A stretch of 64,000 nt of DNA from Chinchilla lanigera (GCF_000276665.1 NW_004955438.1:8546002-8610001); one strand, 5' to 3'. Positions 48,350 to 61,190 are shown, numbered from the stretch's first letter. Made by a program: numbers and translations. Notes: generated from the letters alone by a model not told the origin.

Positions 48350-49760
48350 CCTTGGTTGTTTGATGCTAGTGGGAGCTGTGCCTGGAACTAGAGGGAGAAA
48401 AGCGCATCCTGGGGTGAGAAAGAAGCTATTTATCAAAGTATCTTACAATCTTGGTCTATGTTGTTATAAAATGTTACTGTGCATGTTCTGTGAGATTATA
48501 TCCGCTAGAAATTTGTCAGCCATTGTCAACATACTGTAAGGAATAAGGATGCGTATTATTCTAGGCAACTTAATTTTATTCTGCATGTCTTTGCCCTCAT
48601 TTTCAAAGAGACTATCAGGGACACTTGCTTAATGGTGCCATCTGTTAGATTATGAATTGTATAGAATAGGCCTAGGAAATATCCTAGAACACTCCCAGGC
48701 CCCTGGCAGGTGGATGACAAAGCAGCCTGATGCATGGCTCCTGCCAGTGTGAAAATTCTCCCTCCATTACTGCAACAGATGATATTGTTGACAACCAATG
48801 AAGTTACAGAAAGGCTGCGTATGATACAATGATAAAGTGGGAAAGAAATCAAATAGAGTCATACCAGGAGCCTTTCTGAGCACAATGGCAGATTGCCTCT
48901 ATTTTCAAATGTATCATAATGTAGCCCTGAAAATCATTATTTCACCACACAGCCCCAGCCGTTGTTAAAAGTATGATTATTTTCCATTGCATCACATTAT
49001 TTAGACTTTGTTATTGTTTTTGTTCAATTTTAATGTCCCCAAAGTTTCAGAGCCTTCCCTCTCACATCCTGAAAACAGCTTGGTCACACCGTTCTCTTCT
49101 GTCCTCAAGCTGTCTTACGATAAGCAAGATCATGTTGAAGCTGGTTTCAACATAAGTTGGAGACTCCTTCCTTCTAGGGTGAATCTGGTTGACACCAGTG
49201 CTAAATGTTAGTTTTCTGAAAGTGTTTGCACTTTACAATCAAGAGTATATCCTTGGGCTAAATGCAAGTTATGTGTTGAAGCATAACGCTAAGCAGCTTC
49301 TGAACAACTAAGAATAGAGTCAGAAGGTTCACGGAAGGAAAGGCATCATGTGCTTCTGCGTTTCTGCGAGCAGGTGTGTGACGTGAACCTGGTCAGTTTC
49401 TTGAGTCCCTGTGAGCAGCGTCATTTCCAAAAAGGACATTTCATTTTCACACAGAACTAGACATTTCCAAAACTTAAAGAAGAAGGAACTGAAATGTGGA
49501 GTAAAAAACTTAAACATCTTTGGATCTTAGATATGTCACAGTCAGTGGAGAGGACTCAAGTTTGTGCGTGATCTCTACTATGTTGGCCTGTGGGGACCTC
49601 TTGCAGGTTGACTGACTTACCAAAAGTTCATTCCCTACTCTGTATGGAGGTTCGTGGCCCCAACTCATGGGTTCTTCCCAACATGAGATTATACAAATAC
49701 TGGAAAGAGTGGGTGGGTCGGTAATGTCAGCCTCTTAGGGCTAGTTTCTGACCTCCTACT
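48350..49760 (+). other. Presumed intron sequence, no gene recognised
   Basis: No exon or named repeat is recognised. Confidence 0.5.
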
Positions 49761-49765
49761 GTTTC

Positions 49766-49827
49766 ACTCATTTTTCTCTTTTTTCTTTCTTTCCCTCTTG
49801 TTCTCTGTCTCATTCTCCCCATTTTTC

Positions 49828-49883
<56 letters not shown>

Positions 49884-49885
49884 TC
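49766..49885 (+). repeat. (TTTC)n microsatellite within a long pyrimidine tract
   Basis: A mixed CT stretch leads into about 14 uninterrupted TTTC units (49829-49885). Long mirror-like polypyrimidine tracts can form triplex DNA. Likely polymorphic; it may also be the reverse of an expanded SINE tail, but no SINE body is visible on its right side. Confidence 0.95.
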
Positions 49886-49889
49886 AATC

Positions 49890-52800
49890 TAATCTCAGGT
49901 TTCTGATTTATTTCATGATTTCCTTAAGGACTATGACAGTCATGGGAATCCATCACTTTCTTAAGACATTTTTCGAGTCACCACAATTCAATACCTGGGA
50001 GTGTGCTCATGTGATCGTGTCCTGTTCTTCAACATGAGATCTGTTGATGGCTCCACAGTATAAACAACAAAGAACATAATGGTCAGAATGACCCAGGGGA
50101 AACGGGCCAATGAAATTAAGTAAAGGAAATTTTATACTGTGAGTAAAAATCAATAGGTTGTAACAAAACTCTGCAAGAGGAGACAAAGCTTTCAAGTCCC
50201 AGAGAACCAGAGGTGATTGTGGACCAATTACTGGGATTTTTGTTCTATTTTTCCAAAACTGTTACCATTCTATTAAATATAAAAATGAATACTACACAAA
50301 TGCAGTTTTTGCTTCTTTTTTATTGTTCCATACAGTTGGACAACAGAAGAATCTGTGGGACATTCACTACCTAAAAGAAGTACATTTTTGAGAATTAGGA
50401 CTTTCTGAGCCCTCCCACCTAACTCCATCTTAGTCACTATAGAAACCTAATGAAGTATGAAGGATCATAGTTACTACCTCATCAAAAGAGCCACACAGTC
50501 AAGAAGTGGGGAGATCAGGATGAGACGAGATGCACAGTCTATAGCGTGTAACAAATACCATGTGCACTGAATCATTTCTTTTGGTGATTGGCATGATGCA
50601 AGTATTCTGTTAACTCCATCCTTAGATTTTGAGAAAGAAAACCAAAGCATAGCAGATAGTTTAGCTGTCTCTTACAGTAAAATGTTACATCCATTGCCTC
50701 CTTGGTACAGACCATGGACATGTTGAATACTTGTACATAACTCACTACATAATGACTAGTTGTAAATCTCAGTGAAGATACTAGAGGTGAAGAGAAATGG
50801 TGTTCATGATTTCAAAAGCCCTAGGCCCTTCTAAAAGATTGTTTAACATTTGATACTTTAATGGTAGACATTAGTGTCTTCCTATATAAGGAGACCTTAA
50901 CAAGGGACAAATAATATAGGCAGGCAGTTTCCTTCTATAGTGGCACTGTTTACTGTGGTGTTTTTATGGCATAAAACCAAAGTGGCACTTGGCTACTTGC
51001 TCTTCTCTGCCTATACTTGTAGAGTACTTAAGCCAAATAGCATTTATTTTTGGCCAGTGACTATGTGTGACTTGAGTGTGTGTTGCATGAATTGGCTTGA
51101 GTTGCCTATCAGTTTGGAAGCTTTAGAGATCTTTAACCTACAGGTCAAGTAGCAAAGGGAACGCTGGTCTCCCTCCTTTTGGTACATATGAATTGTCTTA
51201 CAGAAATAATGAACAATAAAAAGTCAGATCATCATTAGCAACTTTAGTTAAGGGTATATTTAGAAAATAAAAAAAGTTGAGTCTCTGTCAATCCATTGGA
51301 TCAACCAGCACTATATGAAATGTAATTATGGAGCATCTACTCAAAGGTAGTTTGACCTTTGCTAAAATTAATACTTTTCTGGTGCATCAAAGTATTAAAT
51401 AACATTGCAAGAAAGTATTTGAAAGTAAGATTGTGCTAAATGCATCACTTTCTTTGTCCTTTCTACATCTTAGCAATACTACTACAGAAAAATGCTACTA
51501 TACCTATCATGATTGAAACAAATGATATGTGACTTAATTCATTAATTCTTAAACAGTGCAACTCTGCATTCTGTCTAGATCAGTTGTTTCATCTATACCT
51601 TGAGGATTATATTAGTGCTGAGCTCAAAGGCTTTTTGTAGTTTTGAGAGATATCTGAAAGAGATGTACAATTTGAGAAGTCCCTTTTACATAGAAGTCCT
51701 AGTATTGATAATCATTTAGACTCTTTGAGGAGGTTTCTATCTTAAGCCATATTTCATGGGATTTATCTTGTCTTTATGTTAAGCTCACATGATAATACCC
51801 AATTTCAATTTGTTTCCCTAAATTATTCTCTCATATTTCCTGTACAGCCATGAATTAGTTGTCATGTGTGATCTTGGCTTTGCTGAAGAGCAAATAATTT
51901 AATATTGTAACTCAGTCAAGTCTGCGGTTTTCAAATACTGCTTCTTCACTAGTAAAGATAATTCTAATTCATAAATTAATGAGCCTTACCTTCTTCAGGT
52001 GATATTAAAAGGAACCTACTGAAAATATACTGGTCATTTCATGGTAAGGAGGAGATAAGGTATTTATCATGTGTCCATAGGTGTGTTGAAGAATCAAGGT
52101 GTGCAGTCATATGAATCCTAAAGTTTATTTTTGTTTTCAAATTAGACTTTCAGTTTTGCCACCAGCCTCCCTTCTAATGGGATCTTAGGAAAGGCAACAA
52201 AATACCTTACTTTGAAAAAACTAGTTATTGTGGTTTTCTGTTTCTATTCAAATGAGTATAATTAATGTCTTCCTGACTCAAATGGCTCACTCCCTGAAGT
52301 GTTATATATTGTTTTTTGCATAAAACAAAGTGAATAACCTCAGTAAGTATGGAGTCATAAAAATAGTTTCTGTCATAATATCACTACTGTGCTATCACTT
52401 TCTCATAAGATATCTGTCACATCCATTTTAAGTTAAAATGTGGATGTGAGACAAGTAGATCCTGCAGTTATTTTAATGAGCTGAGTGTAGAAATAATGAC
52501 CTTGATGTAGTTATTCAGATTATCCTATACTGTCTGAGACCCCAGCAATTCCTTAATCTTATTTGTAGAGCTATTACCACCTTTTTAATATATGCAGTGT
52601 TAGTGTTCAACTTTATTTAACTTTTAGATTTTTAAATAATTTCAGGAAACAAGTGCATGGAAATTTATTTAGATGTATGTGCTTGAGAGTCTTAGTGCTC
52701 TAGTTATCGGTTATAAAAATGTACGTTGCTGACTTTAAAAGAGAAGTTGCTATTTCGGGTTGTCAGGCCTGAAAGACACTTGAAAGCAGCATAAAAAGAC

Positions 52801-53240
52801 TCCTAGATGGAGAGAGCTGCTGTAAGCCATGAGGAGCAGAGTTCTCATGAACTTGCGCTTGATGTGACACTGATGTATTCACACCAATGAGACCTATGGG
52901 GTCTTGGAGCCTGTAATGGAATTTATTAGAAAATACCTACCATTGGGCCTATTTTAAGGGAGCAAAGATACTTGTTTGTTACTCCTCTAGACCACAAATT
53001 CACTGCTTCAGGAATGATCGCAGTAGTGGATAAATATGCACAGTGCTCATTTTGTGCGGTGCCCTACCAATCATTAAAATAAGACAGATCGATATGTGTC
53101 CTGTTAGCAGATAAGTAAGTATAGGAAAATGAAAACATCTCAGGGAATTTGGAAATGCCAGCAGCAGAGTTCTCATGAATTGTCCTGATGATACACACAT
53201 TAGAGACCTCAGAACAAAGTAGATTTTACCTGGAGAGACA
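49890..53240 (+). other. Presumed intron sequence, no gene recognised
   Basis: An AT-rich stretch of more than 3 kb without a repeat I can name with confidence. No exon with good sites and an open frame is seen. Confidence 0.5.
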
Positions 53241-53243
53241 TTC

Positions 53244-53267
53244 TTTTTTTTTTTTTTTTTTTTTTTT
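53244..53267 (+). repeat. Run of 24 T followed by 'gcag'
   Basis: An uninterrupted T run directly before 'gcag'. It could mimic a splice acceptor, or be the reversed tail of a retrocopy or SINE inserted on the - strand, though the sequence to its right (53272-53580) does not match a SINE I recognise. Confidence 0.9.
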
Positions 53268-53269
53268 GC

Positions 53270-53670
53270 AGTGTTCATTTTTGTAATGGTAGTTGGTCTA
53301 CTTCTCTCTAGTTACGGGCCTCAAAGAATGCATGCAAGCCAGCAAACAGTGGTGTCCAGATGTGATGGGGGGACAAAGCCTGAATGTTGTGGCCTGAAGT
53401 ACCCAGATGGCCGTGAACCCATGGGTCAGGGGATATGGCATTTCCTGATTGTTTGTTGGATCTCACATCAGCAATATACAAGGGAAGGTTTCACTGAGAA
53501 AAAAACTCAAGTACAACAAATTATTTTTCTGTTTAAACAAATCAGTGATCATTCTCTGGGAATGAAAAGGCTTCATAAATGAATGGAGAAAGCCACCTTG
53601 ATTTTTTTAGCTTATAACATAACTCTGAATAGACACTGTAGTCTAAATTTAAAGAAACAACCTTCATCGG
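53270..53670. other. Unassigned sequence next to the T run
   Basis: The position next to a poly-T tract suggests a retrotransposed sequence read backwards. I do not recognise it. Both strands lack a long open frame; the longest forward one is about 103 codons without a domain. Confidence 0.3.
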
Positions 53671-53671
53671 C

Positions 53672-53673
<2 letters not shown>

Positions 53674-53717
<44 letters not shown>
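53674..53717 (+). repeat. (TG)n microsatellite
   Basis: About 20 TG units, ending in 'gcgtgcccatgtgcacg'. A third CA/TG array lies at 60214. Confidence 0.95.
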
Positions 53718-53719
53718 CC

Positions 53720-55280
53720 CATGTGCACGCTGTGTGCAGTGTAAGTAAGATGAATATTTCTGCTATTTTGGTGAAAGCATTTTGGGAAATGCAATATTTA
53801 GTAATGTTCAGTCTTGGATCCAAATGTGCATGGTACAGTATATGAGAGTTTAGATTCCTGGCTTACAAGCAAAAGAAGAAAATGTCATCTGGTGGCTAAA
53901 AAATAGTCTCAGCATTGGGAACTTTCAAATCTTTGGCATGAAAAAATGGAACATATCTTATCTCTGTACCAGCTTCCTACGAATGAAACAAGCATAAATA
54001 TTTTTCATTTTGGTCGTTTGTGAATTAGTCATGATGAAAATGCAGTCCATTCCTGCCAGATGAAGAATAATACAGTGCAGAACTCTCAAATAGTGTCAAT
54101 ATTTAAGTTTTGATGAAACGTAATGAATAATGGTTTCCATGGGTCAGACAAAATTTTTCATGATTCAAATGTTGAAATTAGGCTGGAAGACGCATCTGTT
54201 AGAGACTGTGCCAATGAAGACTGCATTGATGCTTGTACTGGGTTACAGCTTTTACAAAGGGGCTGAGGTAGGGGAAGGTACATAAAAACGCATGCGTTGG
54301 GAGCAGAACAGTAGATTCAGACTTTACAGAATCGCTTAAAACTGTCCTAGTTCAGCCGTCACACTTGGCACATCCCGTCAGAGGCCTGTAGACACCTGGA
54401 CAGGGTCTTGAACATTGTGGGGTTTCCATCCATGTTATACCTGCACATAATAGAGGGGCTAAGGATATTTGGAACCTGGAAGCTTCCTTCCATATGTTTC
54501 ATTTGTTACACCAGGATGGAGCTTTCTAGGAAAATATATTCTCTTGAGTGTTGGTGCAATCTGTGTGTTTGCCCTATTGCTGCATTACAATGGTGATGTG
54601 TGGATTATATTGCCAGACTACCTTGGCTTATATCACACCTTTGCCCTTATTTAGGAGTTAGGGCAATGACTTTGCACAGTGCATGTGATTATGTTACCTA
54701 TGGATAGCACTGTGATGACTGAATGAGTTAACATCTGTAAAAGGTTTGGAATAGGATAGGAATAGAATAGGATCTAACAGGCAGTAAATGCTTATGAGTG
54801 ATTATTTCCCCATGGAGATCAGGGCAGTGTTTCATGTGATTAATTTTTCCTATAAACAACACAACTTGGTCTCCTCTCAGCAGGCCTGTGCTAAAAAGGC
54901 CTGTGTAACACCCTAGCAGGGAACTTGACTGCTGAAAGATGTTGTATGAGGCATTAGTACCAAGACAACAGTAATTGCTAGACAATTCATTCATTGTTTT
55001 TGAGTGAATGTAACTTTCTTTTATATAATATAGGTGAGAATTAAAGATATGCTTTTGTTCAAGAAACATGGGCTGGCTAGAGCAAATGACGTGAGTGATG
55101 GTTGCTCTTCACAACCAATTTACCTGACTTTGAAGTTCCTTTGAACTTTTTCAAGGACCAGTTTCAGATCCTGCAACTTTCCCACAATTAATGAGAACAT
55201 CTCAACGTGGAGCCCAATCTTGGCTTGGCTGCTACCTTGTACTATTTGTGATATTTGTGTCTTTGTCATTTGTTATTTTA
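53720..55280 (+). other. Presumed intron sequence, no gene recognised
   Basis: No exon or named repeat is recognised. A short near-repeat of 'ggataggaatagaatagga' occurs near 54753-54772. Confidence 0.5.
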
Positions 55281-55283
55281 AAT

Positions 55284-55356
55284 TCTGGGGGTGTTAAACC
55301 CAAAGCGTCACATATGCTCAGCATCCACTCTGCCACCAAACCACATCCTCAGTCTG
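55284..55356 (-). mobile_element. ID-type SINE, decayed
   Basis: 'tgttaaacccaaagcgtcac' followed by 'tgccaccaaaccacatcctc' is a diverged antisense ID element (B box region, then the 5' end). It is older than the 44511 copy. Confidence 0.55.
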
Positions 55357-55909
55357 CATTTTGACTTCTTAAAATAAACATGGCGCAGTTGGGCCTCCGT
55401 GCTCGTGGATTCTGCTTTGGAGATTCAACTAACTGTGGGTCAATCATATTGGAAAACAAAATGTCTTGACTGAACACGGACTGACGTTTTTCTCATTACC
55501 AAAGCCACACAGTATTAGAATTCTCAAACGGCATTTACATTCTACTCAGTATTACAAGAAATTTAGAGATGATTTAAAGAGTATGGGAGGATAAGCATAA
55601 ATTATGTGCAAGCATTACACTATTTTATACAAAGACTTGGGCTTCCAGGGATTCAGATATTGAATTGACCTGGGACTGATTTCCTGCATGTACTGCAGGA
55701 CAGTGGTATTGTACAGCGTCTACTATGTGTTCACCACCTCCCTCAGACTCCCTGTGTCTCTTGTCCCGTGTCCACTTCACCTTAATCTCTTTGTCTCTTC
55801 ATGATTTGCAGGTCAACTAATTTTTTTTTTTCAATTTAAAAGTCCTATTATGCTAACTAAGCAGCAAAACATCTCATGATATTCGTATTTATTTGTTTTT
55901 TAATTTGCA

Positions 55910-56315
55910 TATCTTATAGGGTATATTACGGTACTTCAGTACATATATTCAGTGTACTGAATGCATGATGATCAAACCAGGTTAACAAACATTTCTATCT
56001 CTTCCACCGTTTATTATTTTAACATGTTGGGTACTTGTACTCTAATTTTTTTCCTAAAAATTTTGAAATATATCTGAAGGTATTTCACACAGTAGTTATG
56101 CTACTGTGCTCAGGAACAGCAAGTGATTCTTCCATTCCATGTTTTTGGTTGCCCTCGGTGAACGTCTTTCTGCCTCCTTTCACCACTGTGTTTTTCTAGT
56201 CTGTAGTGGCCACTGTTCCATGCCATTCTTCTACAAGGTGGAATAACTAGATTCTACAAACAATTGAGGGCATGTAGTACTGGTCTTTCTGTCTTCTTAG
56301 CAAGTGTAACCTTAA
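55910..56315 (-). mobile_element. Old L1 (LINE-1) 3' fragment
   Basis: Antisense L1 3' sequence in order: 'acggtacttcagtacatata' and 'gatgatcaaaccaggttaac', then 'catttctatctcttccac', 'tgggtacttgtactc', 'cacagtagttatgctactgt', 'gattcttccattcc' and 'tggtctttctgtcttct'. It matches my memory of the L1M family region with 'tatccatcacctcacatag' and 'gtcaccatgctgtacat'. It is in the same orientation as the fragment at 12.6-13.4 kb and is inactive. Confidence 0.65.
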
Positions 56316-56319
56316 GGAA

Positions 56320-57340
56320 AGACTCCATGGCAGTAGGTCTTTTAGGCATTGCAACAAACTAGTGACAAACTAGTGACAGAGGGTTGAGGGCTCTTTACCT
56401 GCTACTGGTGATTACCACTTTGCACTTTTCTTGGACTTCTCCCAGAAAGAAAAGAGGAGAAATGTCTGCCCAGAGCAGCTCTGTCAATTACCCGACATTC
56501 TTGGTGTCTGCACAGTTCACTCTCAAGGGTACAACCATCAGTGCAGCTTTTCTTTCTCGTCCTGACTTGGCACAGTTGAGCTTAGTTTCCTTCAGCTGAT
56601 CTGCACATACCACCAAGAGCAGTAAGGCTGGGAGGGTCCAGTGTGAAGTCCTCTGTTCTTGGACTGTGGGACCAGGGCAGGGCAAGAACAGGAGGAAGGA
56701 GAGGTCATTTTGTATAGGAGATGCTACCCACACTGGATGCATTCACTTCGGCCCTTAGAGGTAAATGTCCACAACAGGACCAATTTGGAACCAGGCCTTT
56801 GTAAGGGTGCTTGCAGAGTTCTAATCAAAGTCAGCAGATAGTCACAGTGAGGAGCATGTTTTAAGCAGATGAGTTTTATTTTGTCCCTGAGTCCTTTGGC
56901 ACTACAGGCTGTTTTGGTTTTATCAGAGTTACTAAACAATACATTCATCTTGCTAAACAGTGATGAAACAATGGCAGAATACCAATCATGAAATAATGTT
57001 ATTCAAGCATTTTTTTCTGTGCTTTTGCTGGGATTTAGCAATAAAAAGGATCATAAGAGTTATCATAATCAAGCTGTTTTCTCTTAAATGTTTTGACTGG
57101 GTTGAAATTTAGAATCATGATAATTAACTGTGATAGTGCCTCTTGGTGATATTTATGACATTGCTGTGCCAATTTTGTTTGCTACAGCATCGTTTAACTA
57201 GTCTTTCTCCAAATGGACATATCACCTTTCAGTCTCAGAAAAAGTCAAGGACTAAGAGTGACAAGCCTTCCATGCCAAGTGATCCTGTATTCCTACCATT
57301 CTCCTTCTCTATCTTCCCATAGCGGCAAGCATCACACAAA
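56320..57340 (+). other. Presumed intron sequence, no gene recognised
   Basis: No exon or named repeat is recognised. A 12-base tandem duplication around 'acaaactagtg' lies at 56354-56376. Confidence 0.45.
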
Positions 57341-57344
57341 AGGG

Positions 57345-57780
57345 TAGAGTTGTCACTGTGACGTGTAAATTATAACTTGGCACTTTCAGAGACGTTCTCT
57401 CGCTCTTTTGCCAAGTTTGCTTTGAGTGCTAAAGGGGAAAGATCTTAATTTTATAGGTTTAAAATTTCAATAGCAGATGAGAAGCTTCATGAAGTTATTG
57501 TAAATAACTCTCAAAATAAATACAAAAATTGAACAGGTAATAATTCAACTCTTTTTTGCTTTAGGCATTAGAATTCCTAATCGTGCTTTTTTCCATCAAC
57601 TTGAGCACAATGTCAAAAGCACCTAAATGGCTTCACAGTTAGAGATCAGTTATTTTTTAAAACATTGCGTTGATGGCCTTTAATTTGTGCAGGGAGCAAG
57701 GAGGGGAAGCTGATGGTTTAAATAAATATGTCTGTACTTTTTTCTTAACTTTTTGTTATATTTTGAAAGTAGCTTTGTTA
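57345..57780. promoter_or_regulatory. Putative conserved non-coding element
   Basis: A repeat-free block of moderately AT-rich, complex sequence with TAAT-type and other motifs: 'gtgtaaattataac' near 57363, 'gatcttaattttatag' near 57442, 'gtaataattcaac' near 57537 and 'ggcctttaatttgtgcag' near 57675. It also has a CRE-like 'gtgacgtg' near 57358. It looks like other developmental enhancers in gene deserts, but conservation is not measured. Confidence 0.35.
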
Positions 57781-58073
57781 GCTTCGTGTAATAGTCCTTT
57801 AAACTTTGTATTGCAATTTATACTAAGTCAAAGGTTTAGACTTTAAAGCATCTGTTACTTCTAGTGTCTGTGAGAACTATCTCCTAAGAATGTGCCTCTT
57901 CATGGTTCTCAGCAGTATCATGCTTGGGTGATGTAAAATGATAACAGCTACGTGTTGAGGATTTGGCAATTGTGCTTTGCATTTGCTTTGCTTAGGGATT
58001 AAATTATTTAAAAAGGATATTCTTTACTTCCATGAAGAGGTGAAAACATTACCCGCTAATGTGTTTCTGCAGA

Positions 58074-58163
58074 GCCGAGAATATTGCTTAGTGGCACAAG
58101 TGCTTGCCTGGCAAGCACAATGTCCTGAGTTTGATTTCAGGTACAAAAAAAAAGAGAGAGAGA
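58074..58163 (+). mobile_element. ID-type SINE
   Basis: 'tgcttagtggcacaagtgct' holds the A box region and 'gcctggcaagcacaatgtcc', then 'gagtttgatttcaggtac', the rest with a mutated B box. A tail of A followed by (GA)n closes it. The first bases are lost or mutated. Confidence 0.75.
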
Positions 58164-58489
58164 CATAATGTGTTTCCTCAGAAGAGCATATCACTTTCAA
58201 GTGCACCATGATGCTAACATGGTGACTGCTTTACTGTTTTTGTATTCTAGAATTTCTTCCAAATTATTACATTCTTTTTTATTGATTTTAGGTACTTTAT
58301 CTACATTAACATACATATTCTCTGGGGATGAGAAGATTCTAAGTTATCAAGTGACCAAATGATATATATTATGACATTTCCTTTAACTGTACATATTTGA
58401 CACAATGAAAACTATAACCCAATGGATGGGGCAAATGGTATAGTCATAAGAAAGGTCTTGTTTATGGGCTCTTTCCTTCTACTGACAAA

Positions 58490-58550
58490 GCTATCCCAAA
58501 GCTATCCAAATAATTGATTTTAAAAGCTATCCAATAATTGACTTTAAAAA
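58490..58550 (+). repeat. Imperfect tandem repeat, about 24-bp unit
   Basis: 'gctatccaaataattgattt' followed by 'taaaa' (58501-58524) recurs as 'gctatccaataattgacttt' plus 'aaaaa' (58525-58549). A truncated copy 'gctatcccaaa' precedes at 58490. A small local slippage duplication. Confidence 0.9.
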
Positions 58551-58554
58551 GCAA

Positions 58555-59150
58555 AACCAAATGTAACTGTTCACATGGTGTTGAGTGTTTCTTTGACTTT
58601 TTCATCATGGTGGAGTGCAAGGAATCCCAACAGGTGGGCTGCTTGGGTCACGACAAGGGCACAGCCATAGAGCAACTCTCCTTATCTGACCTCTTGTGTG
58701 TTTGATGTCTCAAGAACACTCAGCACTTTCTTTCCTTATCACGTGTCTCCTGATGTGGCTTGCCAAGGCTTTAGTCGCTCCAGGTTCCCACAGTAGTGAC
58801 GTAAAGCATATGTCTAGAAACCCCCGTAATTTGCACTCAGTGAAGTAGTAGCATGTGTTTATGCTGTCGAGGGGCTGGGATCATGATGGTTTTCCAGCTT
58901 TGTCATATATTCTACCTCTAGTCTTATCTATGTAACTCCAAAGATTTTTAGGTAGAGCCTTGCTAATGGCCACTGTTATTATCAGTCTATTTTTGTAGTA
59001 GTCAGATAATAGACAATAAAATATGGAGAACCCCAGACTTAAACAGCAGAGGTATATCTCTTGTACCTGGCATTCAGAGCTACAGACAACATAAATAATT
59101 TGCTGTATATCTGTAAGTCCTTACTTAGTCCTGTGTTTGCTCATTTCTGA
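58555..59150 (+). other. Presumed intron sequence, no gene recognised
   Basis: The 58600-58900 part may be an old repeat: 'atcatggtggagtgcaagga' and 'gggtcacgacaagggcacag' look transposon-like, but I cannot name the family. Confidence 0.4.
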
Positions 59151-59154
59151 GGCT

Positions 59155-59440
59155 TTCCTTGTACCATAAACCTAGGATTTCCTCTGCTCTGCTTATCTAA
59201 ATTCTGCTTCTCTGGCAAGGCCAGTCTCAAGTGGCTCATCTTCTATGAAGAATTCCCAGACTCTTGTAATTCGTGGTTGTTCCCTTCTCTGAGGTCACAG
59301 TTCTTTTCCACTATACTACTTCTGGCTACTCCTTAGGAGCTAGCTTGGGTCCATTTATGCTATCCTTTCAAAGGTGTTGTTTCATCATCATTTTCATCAA
59401 TTTCTCAAACAGTATGCACTGTCTCCTCCATCAAGATGTG
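59155..59440 (+). mobile_element. L2 LINE fragment
   Basis: 'ctctgctctgcttatctaaa' near 59182, 'ggcaaggccagtctcaagtg' near 59214, 'ttctatgaagaattcccaga' near 59241 and 'ctctgaggtcacagttc' near 59288 follow the L2 3' region, which reads 'ctgcctatccaaatc', 'tcaaggcccagctcaaatg', 'catgaagccttccctga' and 'ctctgaattccc'. Diverged and inactive. Confidence 0.6.
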
Positions 59441-59444
59441 GAGG

Positions 59445-60210
59445 GCACAACAGTATAGCTTAGAATTTTTTTGATCTGCTACATAATCAAATTCCATGTT
59501 TATGGCAAGGGTTGTTCTTACTTATGTACTGAATAATTGATTATCAGACAGTTATATGCAGACGGTAAGTGTTGATATTACAGGTCATTTTTCCTGCAGA
59601 TAGCTAGGCACAGTGTAAATTTGTTTTAAGTACTGATAAAAATAGAGTGACTGCCTGATGCTTTATAGCCACAGAGATATCTACCCCTACTTCTCCTTCT
59701 TCCCATTTGGTAAGCCATGTGCCATGCTGTGGGTAGGTAGTACTCCACATATATTAATTTATTTACTCAGTACAGATGGCTGAAGACCCAGTGTCCTAGA
59801 TTGATCTCATGACCAGTCAAGGTATAACTTAAATTTGATCACAGGTTTGAGTGGATTTCAAAAGAGAGACTTTATTACTCACCACTTTTGTCTATATTGA
59901 TGTCCTGTTACATATGTGCCGATCCTTCAGTTTTAGCTTTCCGGTTCTTGGGCATTCTCAGCACTAATTGACATGGGTTTTGTGCGAATATCTTTTTTTG
60001 GGTGAGTCATCATTTTAGACATCTGGAACTAGTAGTTGGCAATCCAGAACTGTCAACCATAACTTCCAGGAAGGATGTTCTCATCAATTATAAATGGAAA
60101 TGTAGCTAGTGAATTATAACTGTTTTACATGGCCAAAATATCCATCACAGAGAACATATTCTGCTAATAGAAATAAAAGCTGATACTCTCTTCTCCACTT
60201 GGTCATCACT
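59445..60210 (+). other. Presumed intron sequence, no gene recognised
   Basis: No exon or named repeat is recognised. Confidence 0.5.
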
Positions 60211-60211
60211 G

Positions 60212-60213
<2 letters not shown>

Positions 60214-60247
<34 letters not shown>

Positions 60248-60290
60248 ACACACAAGTGCACACCCATGCATATGAGCACACACACACACA
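60214..60290 (+). repeat. Interrupted (CA)n microsatellite
   Basis: About 14 CA units, a 'ta' interruption, a shorter CA run, a non-repeat 'gtgcacacccatgcatatga' spacer, and a further CA run up to 60290. Confidence 0.95.
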
Positions 60291-60294
60291 GTAC

Positions 60295-61190
60295 ATACCC
60301 TTGGAAACAAAAAGTCATTAAGTTTTATTTTCACTGAAGTGCGATTAGATTTTTCTTCATTCACTTTTAATGTTGTATTAGCACTTGCTGATAAAATTAA
60401 GAAGCAGTTTGTGTCTGCTGAGGTAAGTCTTGATTCAGATGTGGATTTGTTTAGTGTCACGGTGTGATTGGACGGTTCCTTTGTTGAGAAGGAGATAGTG
60501 CTTTATCTAAGCACAGAAAAATGTCTCAGCTCCTTCTGTTGGGTGTGTCGATTCAGCTGTTCAAGAAACAGGATGGAAGGGGGATAGTTTAGCAGTGACA
60601 GCATGAGCTGAGATTTTGGATCAGGTATCTGAGATTCTATTCTTGTGACTCTGGATTGCTAATTTAGGGTGAGGATAGTCCCCACCCACAACCTGGTATC
60701 CTCATCTGTGTATTAAAGAAGTGATCCTTGGCAATATTTTCTTAACCATCATTTGAGTATACATTGTCTTCTTTAGACATTCCCAAGTAAATACTGTGTT
60801 AAGATTGAAGACATCCAAACTATCTCAAAAGGCCTGATAAAACCATTTGAGCCATCAGCGAAATCTGGCTTTTTGTGTCTTCCCCATTTTTTAGGAGTCT
60901 GGGTTACAGCAGCTGTTTTCACATGAGTATGCATCAAGACTGTAAGCTTACTGTGCTTGGCCCATAGAAAAACTGACTCCTAGGGTAAAGTCCTTTGAGT
61001 TTGCATTTGGAGTGCACCCTAGGAAATAAGGAAGCAAACTAGTGGGTGAGGAGCTTGGGTCACACCATCAACCAGCTCAGAAATAGTTCATTCACTGAAC
61101 TACTATTCATGTCTTCTCGTTCTGTTATTAGGGTGATAGATTAATACATAAAAATACAGAATGATCAATTGTATGTGAATTTCCATAAAT
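60295..61190 (+). other. Presumed intron sequence, possible MIR trace
   Basis: A MIR-like piece may lie at 60640-60730 ('gagattctattcttgtgact' then 'tatcctcatctgtgtattaa'). No exon is recognised. Confidence 0.4.

Noticed and set aside
49798..50037. Hydrophobic Phe-Leu-Ser repeat peptide
   Set aside because: It is the translation of the TTTC microsatellite.
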